Of a stretch of 64,000 bases of DNA, positions 52,535 through 60,180 are shown piece after piece. The DNA lies in the NCBI GenBank assembly GCA_963762635.1, contig CAVXLQ010000004.1:558001-622000 (forward strand). Reading direction: 5' to 3'. The translations under genes were made by a program, and so were the position numbers. The number at the start of each line of letters is the position of its first letter. Position 1 is the first letter of the stretch. Below the pieces are notes generated by a model that was not told the origin of the DNA, did no database searches, and saw only the letters and a program-made list of their open reading frames with translations. Origin of the DNA: Tenggerimyces sp963762635. GTDB taxonomy: Bacteria > Actinomycetota > Actinomycetes > Propionibacteriales > Actinopolymorphaceae.

Positions 52535-52565
52535 AGTAGTGTCTCGATATATTCGGGACAGTACT
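52535..52565. promoter_or_regulatory. Palindromic operator between membrane protein and TetR gene
   Basis: A 31-bp imperfect palindrome with AGTAGTGTCTCGA on the left and TCGGGACAGTACT on the right, centred on TATAT. A TATATT -10-like box lies inside it. Size, symmetry and position 15 bases before the TetR start fit an autoregulatory TetR operator also controlling the divergent gene. Confidence 0.6.
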
Positions 52566-52579
52566 GTAGCGTTACGCGC

Positions 52580-53188
52580 ATGACAAGGGAAGACGCCTCC
52601 GGTGCCGGCAGGCCGCGGGATCGCAGGCTCGATGTCGCGATCACCGACGCCGCGCTCGAGCTGTTCGTCGAGGGCGGCCTGGCGGCGGTGGCGTTCGACC
52701 GGCTGGCCAAGCGGGCGGGGACCAGCCGCTCCGCCCTCTACCGTCGTTTCCGCACCCGCGAAGAGGTTCTGCTCGCCGCGCTGGAGCGGCTGCGCGCGGA
52801 GGGTGAGCGGGGTGCGGAGGACTGGGCGGAGCGGCCGCTCGCGGAAGTGCTCGACACGTTCGAGGACTACGCGGTCGCGGCGCTGTGCGACGCGCCGACG
52901 ATGGCGCTGGTCGCCCGGCTGGCGGGCTCGGGGCCGGAGGGCGCCCAGCTACGCGCGGCCTACTGGCGTACGGTCGTGGCGCCCCGACGTGCGGCGTTCG
53001 ACCGCGTTCTCGTCGCCTCGGGCGTCGCCGAGGACGCCGCCGCGGCGGCGATGCTGCAGGACCAGCTCTCCGGTGCGTTGCTCCATCGGGTCCTCCTCGA
53101 CCCGGCGCCGCTCGACCCCGCCGCCGCGACCGCCTACGTCCGCGACCTTCTCAGGTCCCTCGGCCTCCGCTCGGACGAGGGAGATTGA
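52580..53188 (+). CDS. TetR/AcrR-family transcriptional regulator
   Basis: A 202-residue regulator. The N-terminal HTH is LFVEGGLAAVAFDRLAKRAG followed by TSRSALYRRFRTREEVLLAA. The C-terminal ligand-binding part is Ala-rich with a conserved-looking YWRTVVAPRRAAFDRVLVAS segment of the TetR_C_16-like kind. It likely represses itself and the divergent membrane protein through the palindrome at 52535-52565. ATG 52580. The aldo/keto reductase gene follows after 104 bases on the same strand. Confidence 0.92.
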   Translation: MTREDASGAGRPRDRRLDVAITDAALELFVEGGLAAVAFDRLAKRAGTSRSALYRRFRTREEVLLAALERLRAEGERGAEDWAERPLAEVLDTFEDYAVAALCDAPTMALVARLAGSGPEGAQLRAAYWRTVVAPRRAAFDRVLVASGVAEDAAAAAMLQDQLSGALLHRVLLDPAPLDPAAATAYVRDLLRSLGLRSDEGD

Positions 53189-53292
53189 TCAATCGGGGTT
53201 GACGATTGGTCTCATCGTGGCCGGTGATGGGTAAACGTCTGACGTATGCTTCAGGTTCTGAGTGCACCATCGAGCTGGAGGAAGACGCGTCT

Positions 53293-54123
53293 ATGAGCAA
53301 GGTCCCCACGATCGCTTTCAACAACGGTGTGGAGATCCCGCAGCTGGGATTCGGTGTCTGGCAGGTGCCCGAGGAGCAGGTCGTCGAAGCGGTTCGCGTG
53401 GCGATCGAGACCGGTTACCGGAGCATCGACACGGCCGCTGTCTATGGCAATGAGGAGGGTACGGGGCAGGCGATCGCCGACTCTGGCGTGGATCGCGAGG
53501 AGCTGTTCGTCACCACCAAGCTCTGGAACACCGAGCAGGGCTACGACAGCACGCTGGCGGCGTTCGACGAGAGCATCAAGAAGCTCAAGCTCGACTACGT
53601 CGACCTCTACCTCATCCACTGGCCGTCGCCGCACCGCGACAAGTACGTCGAGACCTGGAAGGCCTTCGAGCAGCTGCTCGCAGACGGCCGCGTCAAGTCG
53701 ATCGGCGTCTCGAACTTCCACCAGCCGCACCTGCGGCGCCTGCTCGACGAGACCGGCACCGTGCCGGTGCTCAACCAGATCGAGCTGCACCCGTACCTCC
53801 AGCAGGAGGCCCTCCGTGCCTTCGACGCCGAGCACGGCATCCTCACCGAGGCCTGGAGCCCCCTCGCCTCCGGCGGCGACGTGCTCACCGACCCGCTGAT
53901 CGCCAAGCTGGCCGACAAATACGGCAAGACGCCCGCCCAGGTCATCCTGCGCTGGCACCTGCAGCTCGGCAACGTCGTGATCCCGAAGTCGGTCACGCCG
54001 AGCCGCATCAAGGAGAACTTCGAGGTCTTCGACTTCGAGCTCAGCACCGACGAGCTCGAATCGTTCGCCCCACTGGAGAAGGGCTTCCGCACCGGCCCCG
54101 ACCCGGACACCTTCACCGCCTGA
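53293..54123 (+). CDS. Aldo/keto reductase
   Basis: A 276-residue NADPH-dependent reductase of the 2,5-diketogluconate reductase-like group. The catalytic tetrad is visible: Asp46 and Tyr51 in SIDTAAVYGNEEGTG, Lys76 in VTTKLWN and His109 in LYLIHWPSP. The cofactor segment is VVIPKSVTPSRIKENFEVFD. ATG 53293 is the conserved start; the frame extends 29 codons further but without similarity. It stands alone between the TetR gene and the convergent response regulator. Substrate unknown. Confidence 0.95.
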   Translation: MSKVPTIAFNNGVEIPQLGFGVWQVPEEQVVEAVRVAIETGYRSIDTAAVYGNEEGTGQAIADSGVDREELFVTTKLWNTEQGYDSTLAAFDESIKKLKLDYVDLYLIHWPSPHRDKYVETWKAFEQLLADGRVKSIGVSNFHQPHLRRLLDETGTVPVLNQIELHPYLQQEALRAFDAEHGILTEAWSPLASGGDVLTDPLIAKLADKYGKTPAQVILRWHLQLGNVVIPKSVTPSRIKENFEVFDFELSTDELESFAPLEKGFRTGPDPDTFTA

Positions 54124-54137
54124 GCAAACCCCAGCGG

Positions 54138-54794
54138 CTAGGGCGTGGCGTTACCGGAGTCCCACGCCCAAGCCGCGATCCCCACCCGATTCCGGACGGC
54201 CAGCTTCCGCTGCACGTTCGCGATGTGCGTCTTCGTCGTCCCCGGCGAGATGAACAGGTCCGCGCCGATCTCGGCGTTCGTCTTGCCCTGAGCCACCAGG
54301 CGTACGACCTCGAGCTCGCGCTCGGTCAGAGACTCCATCGGCGAACGGTGCGACGACGCCGCTTCCTTCGCGCGGAGCTGCTGCAGCAGTCGTACCGTCA
54401 CCTGCGGCGCGATCAACGTGTCGCCCGCCATTGCCGCGCGCACGGCCTCCACCAGCAGCGTCGGCCCCGAGCGCTTCAGTAGGAATCCGCAAGCCCCGTT
54501 GCGCAAAGCCGTGTTGACGTACTCGTCCAGGTCGAACGTCGTCACCACGACCACGCGCACGGGATTCGCCACGTCCGGCCCAGCCAAGAGACGCGTCACC
54601 TCCAGCCCGTCCAGCTTGGGCATCCGGATGTCCGCGAGCAGCACGTCCGGCCGCAGCAGCCGCGCCAGCTCCACCGCCGCGGCTCCGTCCGAGGCCTCGC
54701 CCACCACCTGCATGTCGGGCTGGGAGTCCAGGATCAGCCGGAACCCGCTGCGCACGTTCTCCTGGTCGTCCGCGATGACGATGCGCGTACTCAA
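54138..54794 (-). CDS. NarL/FixJ-family response regulator
   Basis: A 218-residue response regulator. The receiver domain has acidic Asp9 and Asp10 in IVIADDQENVR, phosphoacceptor Asp55 in VLLADIRMPKLDG and conserved Lys in GFLLKRSGP. The C-terminal LuxR-type HTH is LTERELEVVRLVAQGKTNAE followed by IGADLFISPGTTKTHIANVQ. The TTG start at 54794 overlaps the kinase stop (TTGA) and follows AGAGGTGAG. It forms a two-component system with the sensor upstream; the output genes are not evident. Confidence 0.92.
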   Translation of the reverse strand: MSTRIVIADDQENVRSGFRLILDSQPDMQVVGEASDGAAAVELARLLRPDVLLADIRMPKLDGLEVTRLLAGPDVANPVRVVVVTTFDLDEYVNTALRNGACGFLLKRSGPTLLVEAVRAAMAGDTLIAPQVTVRLLQQLRAKEAASSHRSPMESLTERELEVVRLVAQGKTNAEIGADLFISPGTTKTHIANVQRKLAVRNRVGIAAWAWDSGNATP

Positions 54795-55984
54795 GAACTC
54801 ACCTCTGGCAAAGGAAGGACGGCTTGGGTACGCCAGCCGTCGGCGTCCAACGGGCCGGCGGTCAACGTACCGCCGATGGCTTCGACTCGTTCGGTCAACC
54901 CCAGCAGGCCAAGCCCGCTTCGCGGCCGGTCGGTCCCGGCGAGAGTCGGCGCGTGGCCGGGTGAGCCGTCGTTCGAGACCGTGACTGTCAAGGCGGCCTT
55001 GTCGGCGGCGATCGCGACGGCGACGGACCGAGCGGACGGCGCGTGCCGGCGTACGTTCGTCAACGCCTCCACGACGACCCGGTAGGCCGTCGTGTTGACC
55101 TCGCGCGGAACGGCGTCGGCCAAGCCGTCGGGAAGCGAGAGCGACACGGCGGCCGATCCGCTCGCCCCGAACCGCGACACCACCTCGGGCAGCTCGGCCA
55201 AACCCTGCGCCGGCGAACGGGAAGACAGGTCCGAGGCGTCGTGCAGCATGTGCACGGTCCGGTCCATCGCGTCCAACGCCTGCAGTCCGGCGTCCTCGAT
55301 CCGCTTCAGCGCGGCCAGTGCCTCGTCGGGGTTCTGGGCGAGGATCACCTGCGCAGCCTGGGCCTGGACGACGATCCCGCTCACGTCGTGGGCCACGAAG
55401 TCGTGCAGGTCGCGCGCGAGGTCCATCCGCTGCGCGCGTCGGGCGGTGTCGACGGCCCGTTCGCGCTTCTCGTCCAGCCAACGGATGTACAGGCCGATCC
55501 CCGCCGCGCCCACCGAGCCGAGCCCCCAGAAGCCGATGATGCCGACGAACTCCAACGGGCTGGCCGGGATCACCGAGCGGAGCAGGATCGCCGCCTGCGC
55601 GAGGGCCGCCGCGCCGCCGGCCATGACGGCGACCGGGATGGTCGCCGAGCGCGCGCACCAGGCGATCAACGCCAGCAGGGCAGCCGTCTCGACCAGCATG
55701 AGGAAACCGAGGACCGTCTCGGTGTTCTCGATCGCCGGGCGCCGCTCGAGGGCGGTGAACACCGTTGCCGAGAACGACAACACCGCTGCGACTCCCGTGA
55801 CGACCGGCACCCGGGAGCGCGTGTGCGGCCAGGAGATCGCGAGCGCGAGCCACCCGCCGCCAGCGACGGCGGTGGCGACGGGGAACGGTGAGCCGACGGC
55901 GAACGCGAACCACACGCCCCCGAGCACGACGACCGCCCCCGCGGCGACGCCGAGCCACACCCGTCTCGATTGACCCACGGTCAC
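54791..55984 (-). CDS. Sensor histidine kinase of the NarL-partner (HisKA_3) type
   Basis: A 397-residue kinase with about five or six N-terminal membrane spans (residues about 10-168) and little extracytoplasmic sequence, suggesting a membrane-sensed signal. The dimerisation/phosphoacceptor segment is DLARDLHDFVAHDVSGIVVQ with His194. The HATPase domain includes ALTNVRRHAPSARSVAVAIA (N-box) and SGLGLLGLTERVEAIGGTLT (G-box). It is translationally coupled to the response regulator by a TTGA overlap. GTG or ATG at 55984 follows no strong ribosome site. Confidence 0.92.
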   Translation of the reverse strand: MTVGQSRRVWLGVAAGAVVVLGGVWFAFAVGSPFPVATAVAGGGWLALAISWPHTRSRVPVVTGVAAVLSFSATVFTALERRPAIENTETVLGFLMLVETAALLALIAWCARSATIPVAVMAGGAAALAQAAILLRSVIPASPLEFVGIIGFWGLGSVGAAGIGLYIRWLDEKRERAVDTARRAQRMDLARDLHDFVAHDVSGIVVQAQAAQVILAQNPDEALAALKRIEDAGLQALDAMDRTVHMLHDASDLSSRSPAQGLAELPEVVSRFGASGSAAVSLSLPDGLADAVPREVNTTAYRVVVEALTNVRRHAPSARSVAVAIAADKAALTVTVSNDGSPGHAPTLAGTDRPRSGLGLLGLTERVEAIGGTLTAGPLDADGWRTQAVLPLPEVSS

Positions 55985-56035
55985 TCAGCCTAGTTCGATC
56001 CCCGCCCACCCGGCCTCAGCCGAACGGCAGATCCG

Positions 56036-56668
56036 TCACCGGGGCGGGAAGGCGGCCCTCAGGAACTCGGGCGTACGCGCCAGCAGCCGCACGTACAAGC
56101 TCCGCTCCCACGGCACGCCCGGCTCGTTCGCGAGGTACTGGCTCGACACCCCGGCCATCGCCACCGCCACGATCCCCATCGCCTCCTGGGACGCGCCGCC
56201 CGGTCCGAGCTCGCCCTGACGGACTGCCCGCCGGAGGGCCGTACGGAACAGCTCGACCATCTGCTTGCTCGGCTCGAACGCCTCCTCGCTCGGCTCGAAG
56301 CCGGGGATCGGCCGCCAGAACAGCAGCTGAGCTAGGGGCAGGTTCGCCATCGCCCAGCGCATCCCCGCCTCCTGCGCGGCGACGACAGCGGCCAGCCCGG
56401 ACTCGACGCCCTCCACCGCGGCGGACATCGCCCGAAGGTGGTCGCGCTGGCCGCGGGCGAACAGCTCGTCGTAGATCGCGTGCAGCGACGGGAAGTACTT
56501 GTACAGCGACGGCGGCTGGACGCCGATCCGGCGCGCCACCTCGCTCAACGCGAGCCCACCCACGCCGCGCTCGGTCATCAACGACACCGAGACCTCGAGG
56601 ATCTCCTCGATCGTCTGCCGCCGCCGAAGACCACGCCGATCCGTTCCCGCCTCGACTGTCATGAGCAC
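56036..56668 (-). CDS. TetR-family transcriptional regulator
   Basis: A 210-residue regulator. The HTH is GLALSEVARRIGVQPPSLYK followed by YFPSLHAIYDEL, preceded by RRRQTIEEILEVSVSLMTER. The C-terminal domain is of the WHG/TetR_C kind, with MRWAMANLPLAQLLFWRPIP. It is divergent from the SRPBCC gene, with an ATAGCTA inverted repeat in the AT-rich 73-bp gap, so it probably controls that gene and itself. ATG 56668; an alternative ATG lies two codons on, at 56662. Confidence 0.92.
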   Translation of the reverse strand: MLMTVEAGTDRRGLRRRQTIEEILEVSVSLMTERGVGGLALSEVARRIGVQPPSLYKYFPSLHAIYDELFARGQRDHLRAMSAAVEGVESGLAAVVAAQEAGMRWAMANLPLAQLLFWRPIPGFEPSEEAFEPSKQMVELFRTALRRAVRQGELGPGGASQEAMGIVAVAMAGVSSQYLANEPGVPWERSLYVRLLARTPEFLRAAFPPR

Positions 56669-56687
56669 ATGCTACATTGACAAGCAA

Positions 56688-56714
56688 TAGCTAATGGTCT
56701 TAGCTTTAGCTATC
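56688..56714. promoter_or_regulatory. Inverted repeat operator between TetR and SRPBCC genes
   Basis: ATAGCTA (56688-56694) and TAGCTAT (56708-56714) are perfect 7-bp arms 13 bases apart. A third related TTAGCT lies between them at 56701-56706. The spot is unusually AT-rich for this genome and lies in the divergent promoter gap, fitting a TetR operator. Confidence 0.6.
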
Positions 56715-56741
56715 ACTAGAAAGTAGCGACGGGGAGAAGCC

Positions 56742-57260
56742 ATGCAGACGCTCGACACCGACCAGGTCACCCGCCGGATCGCCGCGACACCCGAAGCGCT
56801 GTACGCGATCGTGTCCGACGTCACGCGGACGCCCGAGCTCAGCCCGGAGATCCTGCGGGCCGAGTGGACCACCGGCGGGCGCGCGGTCGTCGGCGCGAGG
56901 TTCCGGGCGACGAACAAGGTGAGCTGCGGCCCGAGCTGGACGAACGAGCCGGAGGTCCTCGTGGCCGATCCCGGGCGCGAGTTCACCTTCATCCGCCGGG
57001 AGAAGACCGCCGGCCACGTGGTCTGGCGCTACCAGTTCGAGCCCGTCGACGGCGGCACGGAGGTGACCGAGTCGTACGAGGTGACCAAGCCCATCCCGTG
57101 GTTCGGCTGGGTCATCATCACCTACGTGTTTGGCGGCAAGGACCGCCGAGCAGATCTCCGCGCCGGCATGGAGGAGACCCTGCGAAGGCTGGAAGAGGTC
57201 GGCACACTGGGCCCATGCCGCGAACCAGCAGCAAGGCGGGACAGTTCAGCGAGTCGATGA
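56742..57260 (+). CDS. SRPBCC (START-like/polyketide cyclase-like) family protein
   Basis: A 172-residue START-fold protein. It shows VTRRIAATPEALYAIVSDVT, ELSPEILRAEWTTGG, GARFRATNKVSCGPSWTNEP, VVWRYQFEPVDGGTEVTESY and the amphipathic C-terminal helix ADLRAGMEETLRRLEEVG. These proteins bind hydrophobic ligands or act as cyclases/dehydratases; the ligand here is unknown. ATG 56742 follows GGGGAGAAG. It is divergent from a TetR regulator and its last 46 bases overlap the aminotransferase gene, an unusually long same-strand overlap. Confidence 0.87.
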   Translation: MQTLDTDQVTRRIAATPEALYAIVSDVTRTPELSPEILRAEWTTGGRAVVGARFRATNKVSCGPSWTNEPEVLVADPGREFTFIRREKTAGHVVWRYQFEPVDGGTEVTESYEVTKPIPWFGWVIITYVFGGKDRRADLRAGMEETLRRLEEVGTLGPCREPAARRDSSASR

Positions 57261-58387
57261 TTCGGGAGACCTTTCGGCTGGCTGCCCAGTACGGCGCGAT
57301 CAACCTGGGTCAGGGGTATCCGGACTTTCCGTGTCCGCCCGAGCTCAAAGAGGCGGCCAAGCGCGCCATCGACCGGGACCTGAACCAGTACCCCATGACG
57401 TACGGCATGCCCGAGCTCCGCCACGCCATCGCCAGGAAGACCGCGAGGACGTACGAGGGCTGGCAGATCGACCCGGAGGAAGAGCTGTGCGTCACCTGCG
57501 GCGCGACTGAGGCGCTGGTCGCTGTCACGTTCGCGCTGCTGGATCCGGGCGACGAGGTCGTGCTCTTCGAGCCCTGGTACGAGAACTACCAACCGAACGC
57601 CATCCTCGCCGGCGCGACGCCGAGACTCGTCCAGCTGCGCGAGCCCGACTGGCAGTTCGACGAGCAGGAGCTCCGAAACGCGTTCGGTCCACGGACCAAG
57701 GCGATCGTCATCTGCCACCCGAACAACCCGACCGGCAAGGTCTACAGCAACGAAGAGCTCGAGCTCATCGCCGAGCTGTGCCAGCAGTGGGACGTCACGC
57801 TCGTCGTCGACTCCATCTACGAGCACATCCACTACCTCGGCAAAGGCGGCTACCTCCCGCCCGCACGCGTGGCAGGCCTCGAGGACCGCACGATCACCGT
57901 CAACGCGATGTCGAAGACGTACGCGGTCACGGGCTGGCGGGTCGGCTGGACGGTCGCGCCCAGGGAACTGACCCAGGCGATCCGCAAGGTGCACGACTTC
58001 CTCACGATCGCCGCGCCCGCACCGCTGCAGGCGGCCGGCGTCACGGCCCTCGAGCTGCCCAGCACGTACTACGACGACCTCGCCACCAAGTACCGAGAAC
58101 GCCGCGACCTCCTCTGCGACGCACTGGAAGACATCGGCTTCGAGCTCAGGCGCCCCGACGGCTCGTACTACGTCCTGACCGACACGAGACAGCTCGACAA
58201 AGAACGCGACGGCGCGGCCTTCGCAAGACGGCTGATCACCGAGATCGGCGTCTCCTGCGTCCCCGCCGCGACCTTCTGGCGCCCCGAACACCAGGAGGCA
58301 GGCAGGAGCAAGGTGCGCTTCGCGTTCCCGAAGAAGCCGGAGACCCTGCGCGCCGCCGTGGAGCTACTGCGAAAGCTCAAAGGCTGA
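57215..58387 (+). CDS. Class I/II PLP-dependent aminotransferase
   Basis: A 390-residue fold-type I aminotransferase. It has INLGQGYPDFPCPPELKEAA, YPMTYGMPELRHAIARKTAR, CHPNNPTGKVYSNEELELIA, VDSIYEHIHYLG and the PLP lysine in VNAMSKTYAVTGWRVGWTVA (Lys234). The C-terminal KVRFAFPKK provides the substrate-carboxylate Arg. Close families are methionine/aromatic aminotransferases (YbdL, kynurenine aminotransferase-like). ATG 57215 is used; it lies within the end of the SRPBCC gene. It precedes the conserved SurA-like lipoprotein and mazG genes. Confidence 0.93.
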   Translation: MPRTSSKAGQFSESMIRETFRLAAQYGAINLGQGYPDFPCPPELKEAAKRAIDRDLNQYPMTYGMPELRHAIARKTARTYEGWQIDPEEELCVTCGATEALVAVTFALLDPGDEVVLFEPWYENYQPNAILAGATPRLVQLREPDWQFDEQELRNAFGPRTKAIVICHPNNPTGKVYSNEELELIAELCQQWDVTLVVDSIYEHIHYLGKGGYLPPARVAGLEDRTITVNAMSKTYAVTGWRVGWTVAPRELTQAIRKVHDFLTIAAPAPLQAAGVTALELPSTYYDDLATKYRERRDLLCDALEDIGFELRRPDGSYYVLTDTRQLDKERDGAAFARRLITEIGVSCVPAATFWRPEHQEAGRSKVRFAFPKKPETLRAAVELLRKLKG

Positions 58388-58432
58388 CACCGTACGATCT
58401 CCTGCGAAGACGTGCCCAGAAAGGATCTCGTC

Positions 58433-59071
58433 GTGACGCGCAAGCCTGGCCTCGCACTAGCCGCCATCGGTCTCGCCGCCGCACTCGGTCTCGCCGGCTG
58501 TGGCGGGCTCGGCGCCGCAGGGACGGCCGCGGAGGTCGGCGGCCAGACGATCACGGTCGAGTACGTGCAGAAGCAGGCCAAGGACATGGCCGAGCTGACC
58601 AAGCGCGAAAGCGCCGCCGACCTGAAGAACAACCAGCAGGCGGTCCTCGGCAACCTGGTCGGGCAGCAGCTCGTCGCCAGCGCGGCAACGGCCGCCGACC
58701 TCGAGGTGACCGACGCCGACGTCAGCAAGCTCGTCGCCGACCTGAAGAAGCAGACCGAGCAGATCCTGCAGAGCGGTGGCACGCCCCCACCGCCGGACAT
58801 GCTCGAGGGGTACGCGCGGTACGTGCTGTTGCTGGACAAGCTCGCGGCCAAGCTGCTCGGCAAGGAGCTCAACCCCGACTCCCAGGCCGACCAGGAGAAG
58901 GCGCAGCAGCTCCTCGCCACCGAGATCGGCAAGACCGCGAAGCGGGTCGGGGTGAAGGTCAACCCGCGCTTCGGCAAGTGGAACGGCACCTCGATCACGC
59001 CCGAGGGCGGCGACCTCGTCAAGGTGACACCTCCGGAGGGGGCGGCGCCAGAGGCGCCCGCGGGGTCGTGA
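58433..59071 (+). CDS. SurA N-domain lipoprotein (peptidyl-prolyl isomerase-related chaperone)
   Basis: A 212-residue lipoprotein. The signal ends in the lipobox GLAGC with Cys23. The mature part has the SurA_N-like helical layout (GGQTITVEYVQKQAKDMAEL, NNQQAVLGNLVGQQLVASAA and ADLEVTDADVSKLVADLKKQ) and lacks a full rotamase domain. This gene occurs between mfd and mazG in related actinobacteria and probably assists folding of exported proteins. GTG 58433 after AAAGGA is preferred over GTG 58412. Its stop overlaps the mazG start (GTGA). Confidence 0.85.
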   Translation: MTRKPGLALAAIGLAAALGLAGCGGLGAAGTAAEVGGQTITVEYVQKQAKDMAELTKRESAADLKNNQQAVLGNLVGQQLVASAATAADLEVTDADVSKLVADLKKQTEQILQSGGTPPPPDMLEGYARYVLLLDKLAAKLLGKELNPDSQADQEKAQQLLATEIGKTAKRVGVKVNPRFGKWNGTSITPEGGDLVKVTPPEGAAPEAPAGS

Positions 59072-60045
59072 CCGCGGGCCGAGTCGTCCTGCTGCTCACC
59101 TCGCCGCGAGTAGCTCCTGGACTGCTCGGCTGGCCCGCTTGGGAGGCCCTCCGCACGGCGAACGTCGTGTGGACGCCTGATCCCGAGCATCCCCAGCTCC
59201 CGTACGTCGCGCAGGCCGGCGTCACCGTCGCGCCAGTCGAACAAGCGAGTACGGCGGAGTGGGCGCATGCGCTGATCGCCGAAGCCCGCAAGGGCGCGAG
59301 CGTCGTCTGGCTGGCGAGCGAGGCCGGCGACCCCGGCCTCGCCGAGTCCCTCGCCAACCAGCTCGCACTGGAGGTCGAGGACCTCCCGAGCCTGGAGGTC
59401 GTGCCGGCCTCGTACGACCTGCCCGGCGCCCGCATGCTCGACCTCGTCGACGTCATGGACCAGCTGCGCAACCGCTGCCCGTGGGTCCAGTCGCAGACCC
59501 ATCGCACGCTGGTGAAGTACCTCGTCGAGGAGGCGTACGAGACCGTCGAGGCGCTCGAGACCGGCGACGAGGCGCACGTACGGGAGGAGCTCGGCGACCT
59601 GCTGTTCCAGGTCGTCTTCCACTCCAGGCTCGCCGAAGAGCACGACGAGCCGTTCTCCCTCGACGACGTCGCCGGCGACCTGGTGGCGAAGCTGATCCGC
59701 CGCAACCCGCATGTGTTCGGCGACGCGACGACGACCGACGTCGCCGAGATCGAGTCCGCCTGGGACCAGCTGAAGGCCGAGGAGAAGCAGCGGGCCTCGG
59801 CGGTCGAGGGCGTCCCGTTGGCGCTGCCCGCGCTGACGTTGGCCGAGAAGGTGCTCGGACGGGTCGCCCGCACCGGCCTCGAGGTGAGAACGGGCGAGGC
59901 CGCGAGCGCGGAGGACGCGCTCGGCAAGGACCTGTTCGCGCTGGTCAGGACGGCTCGGGAGAGCGATCTCGACCCCGAGCAAGCGCTGCGCGACGAGATC
60001 CGCCGCTACCTCGCTGCCGTCCGTATCGCCGAGGGTAATCGCTAG
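59068..60045 (+). CDS. mazG: MazG-family nucleoside triphosphate pyrophosphohydrolase
   Basis: A 325-residue protein. The first 120 residues are a divergent N-terminal extension, followed by the all-alpha MazG domain. LVDVMDQLRNRCPWVQSQTH leads into the metal-binding helix YLVEEAYETVEALE (E-E-x-x-E) and REELGDLLFQVVFHS (E-x-x-D). It hydrolyses non-canonical NTPs and has been linked to (p)ppGpp control in some bacteria. GTG 59068 overlaps the lipoprotein stop. In many relatives eno comes next; here a secreted repeat protein follows instead. Confidence 0.93.
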   Translation: MTAGRVVLLLTSPRVAPGLLGWPAWEALRTANVVWTPDPEHPQLPYVAQAGVTVAPVEQASTAEWAHALIAEARKGASVVWLASEAGDPGLAESLANQLALEVEDLPSLEVVPASYDLPGARMLDLVDVMDQLRNRCPWVQSQTHRTLVKYLVEEAYETVEALETGDEAHVREELGDLLFQVVFHSRLAEEHDEPFSLDDVAGDLVAKLIRRNPHVFGDATTTDVAEIESAWDQLKAEEKQRASAVEGVPLALPALTLAEKVLGRVARTGLEVRTGEAASAEDALGKDLFALVRTARESDLDPEQALRDEIRRYLAAVRIAEGNR

Positions 60046-60180
60046 AAAACGGCCAAAACGGCGGGCCACCGTCTGTACCCGAACGAAACCGTGCTAGAAC
60101 ATGCGCATTCAGTTACGCCCTCGCAACTCCATGTAACCGCGCTGGTTCCCGCGCGCACCCACTTGTTCGGAGAGCGTTCC

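Noticed and set aside
54138..56009. Single 623-codon leftward frame spanning both two-component genes
   Set aside because: Only its last 218 codons (from TTG 54794) are real; the rest is an out-of-frame reading of the histidine kinase.
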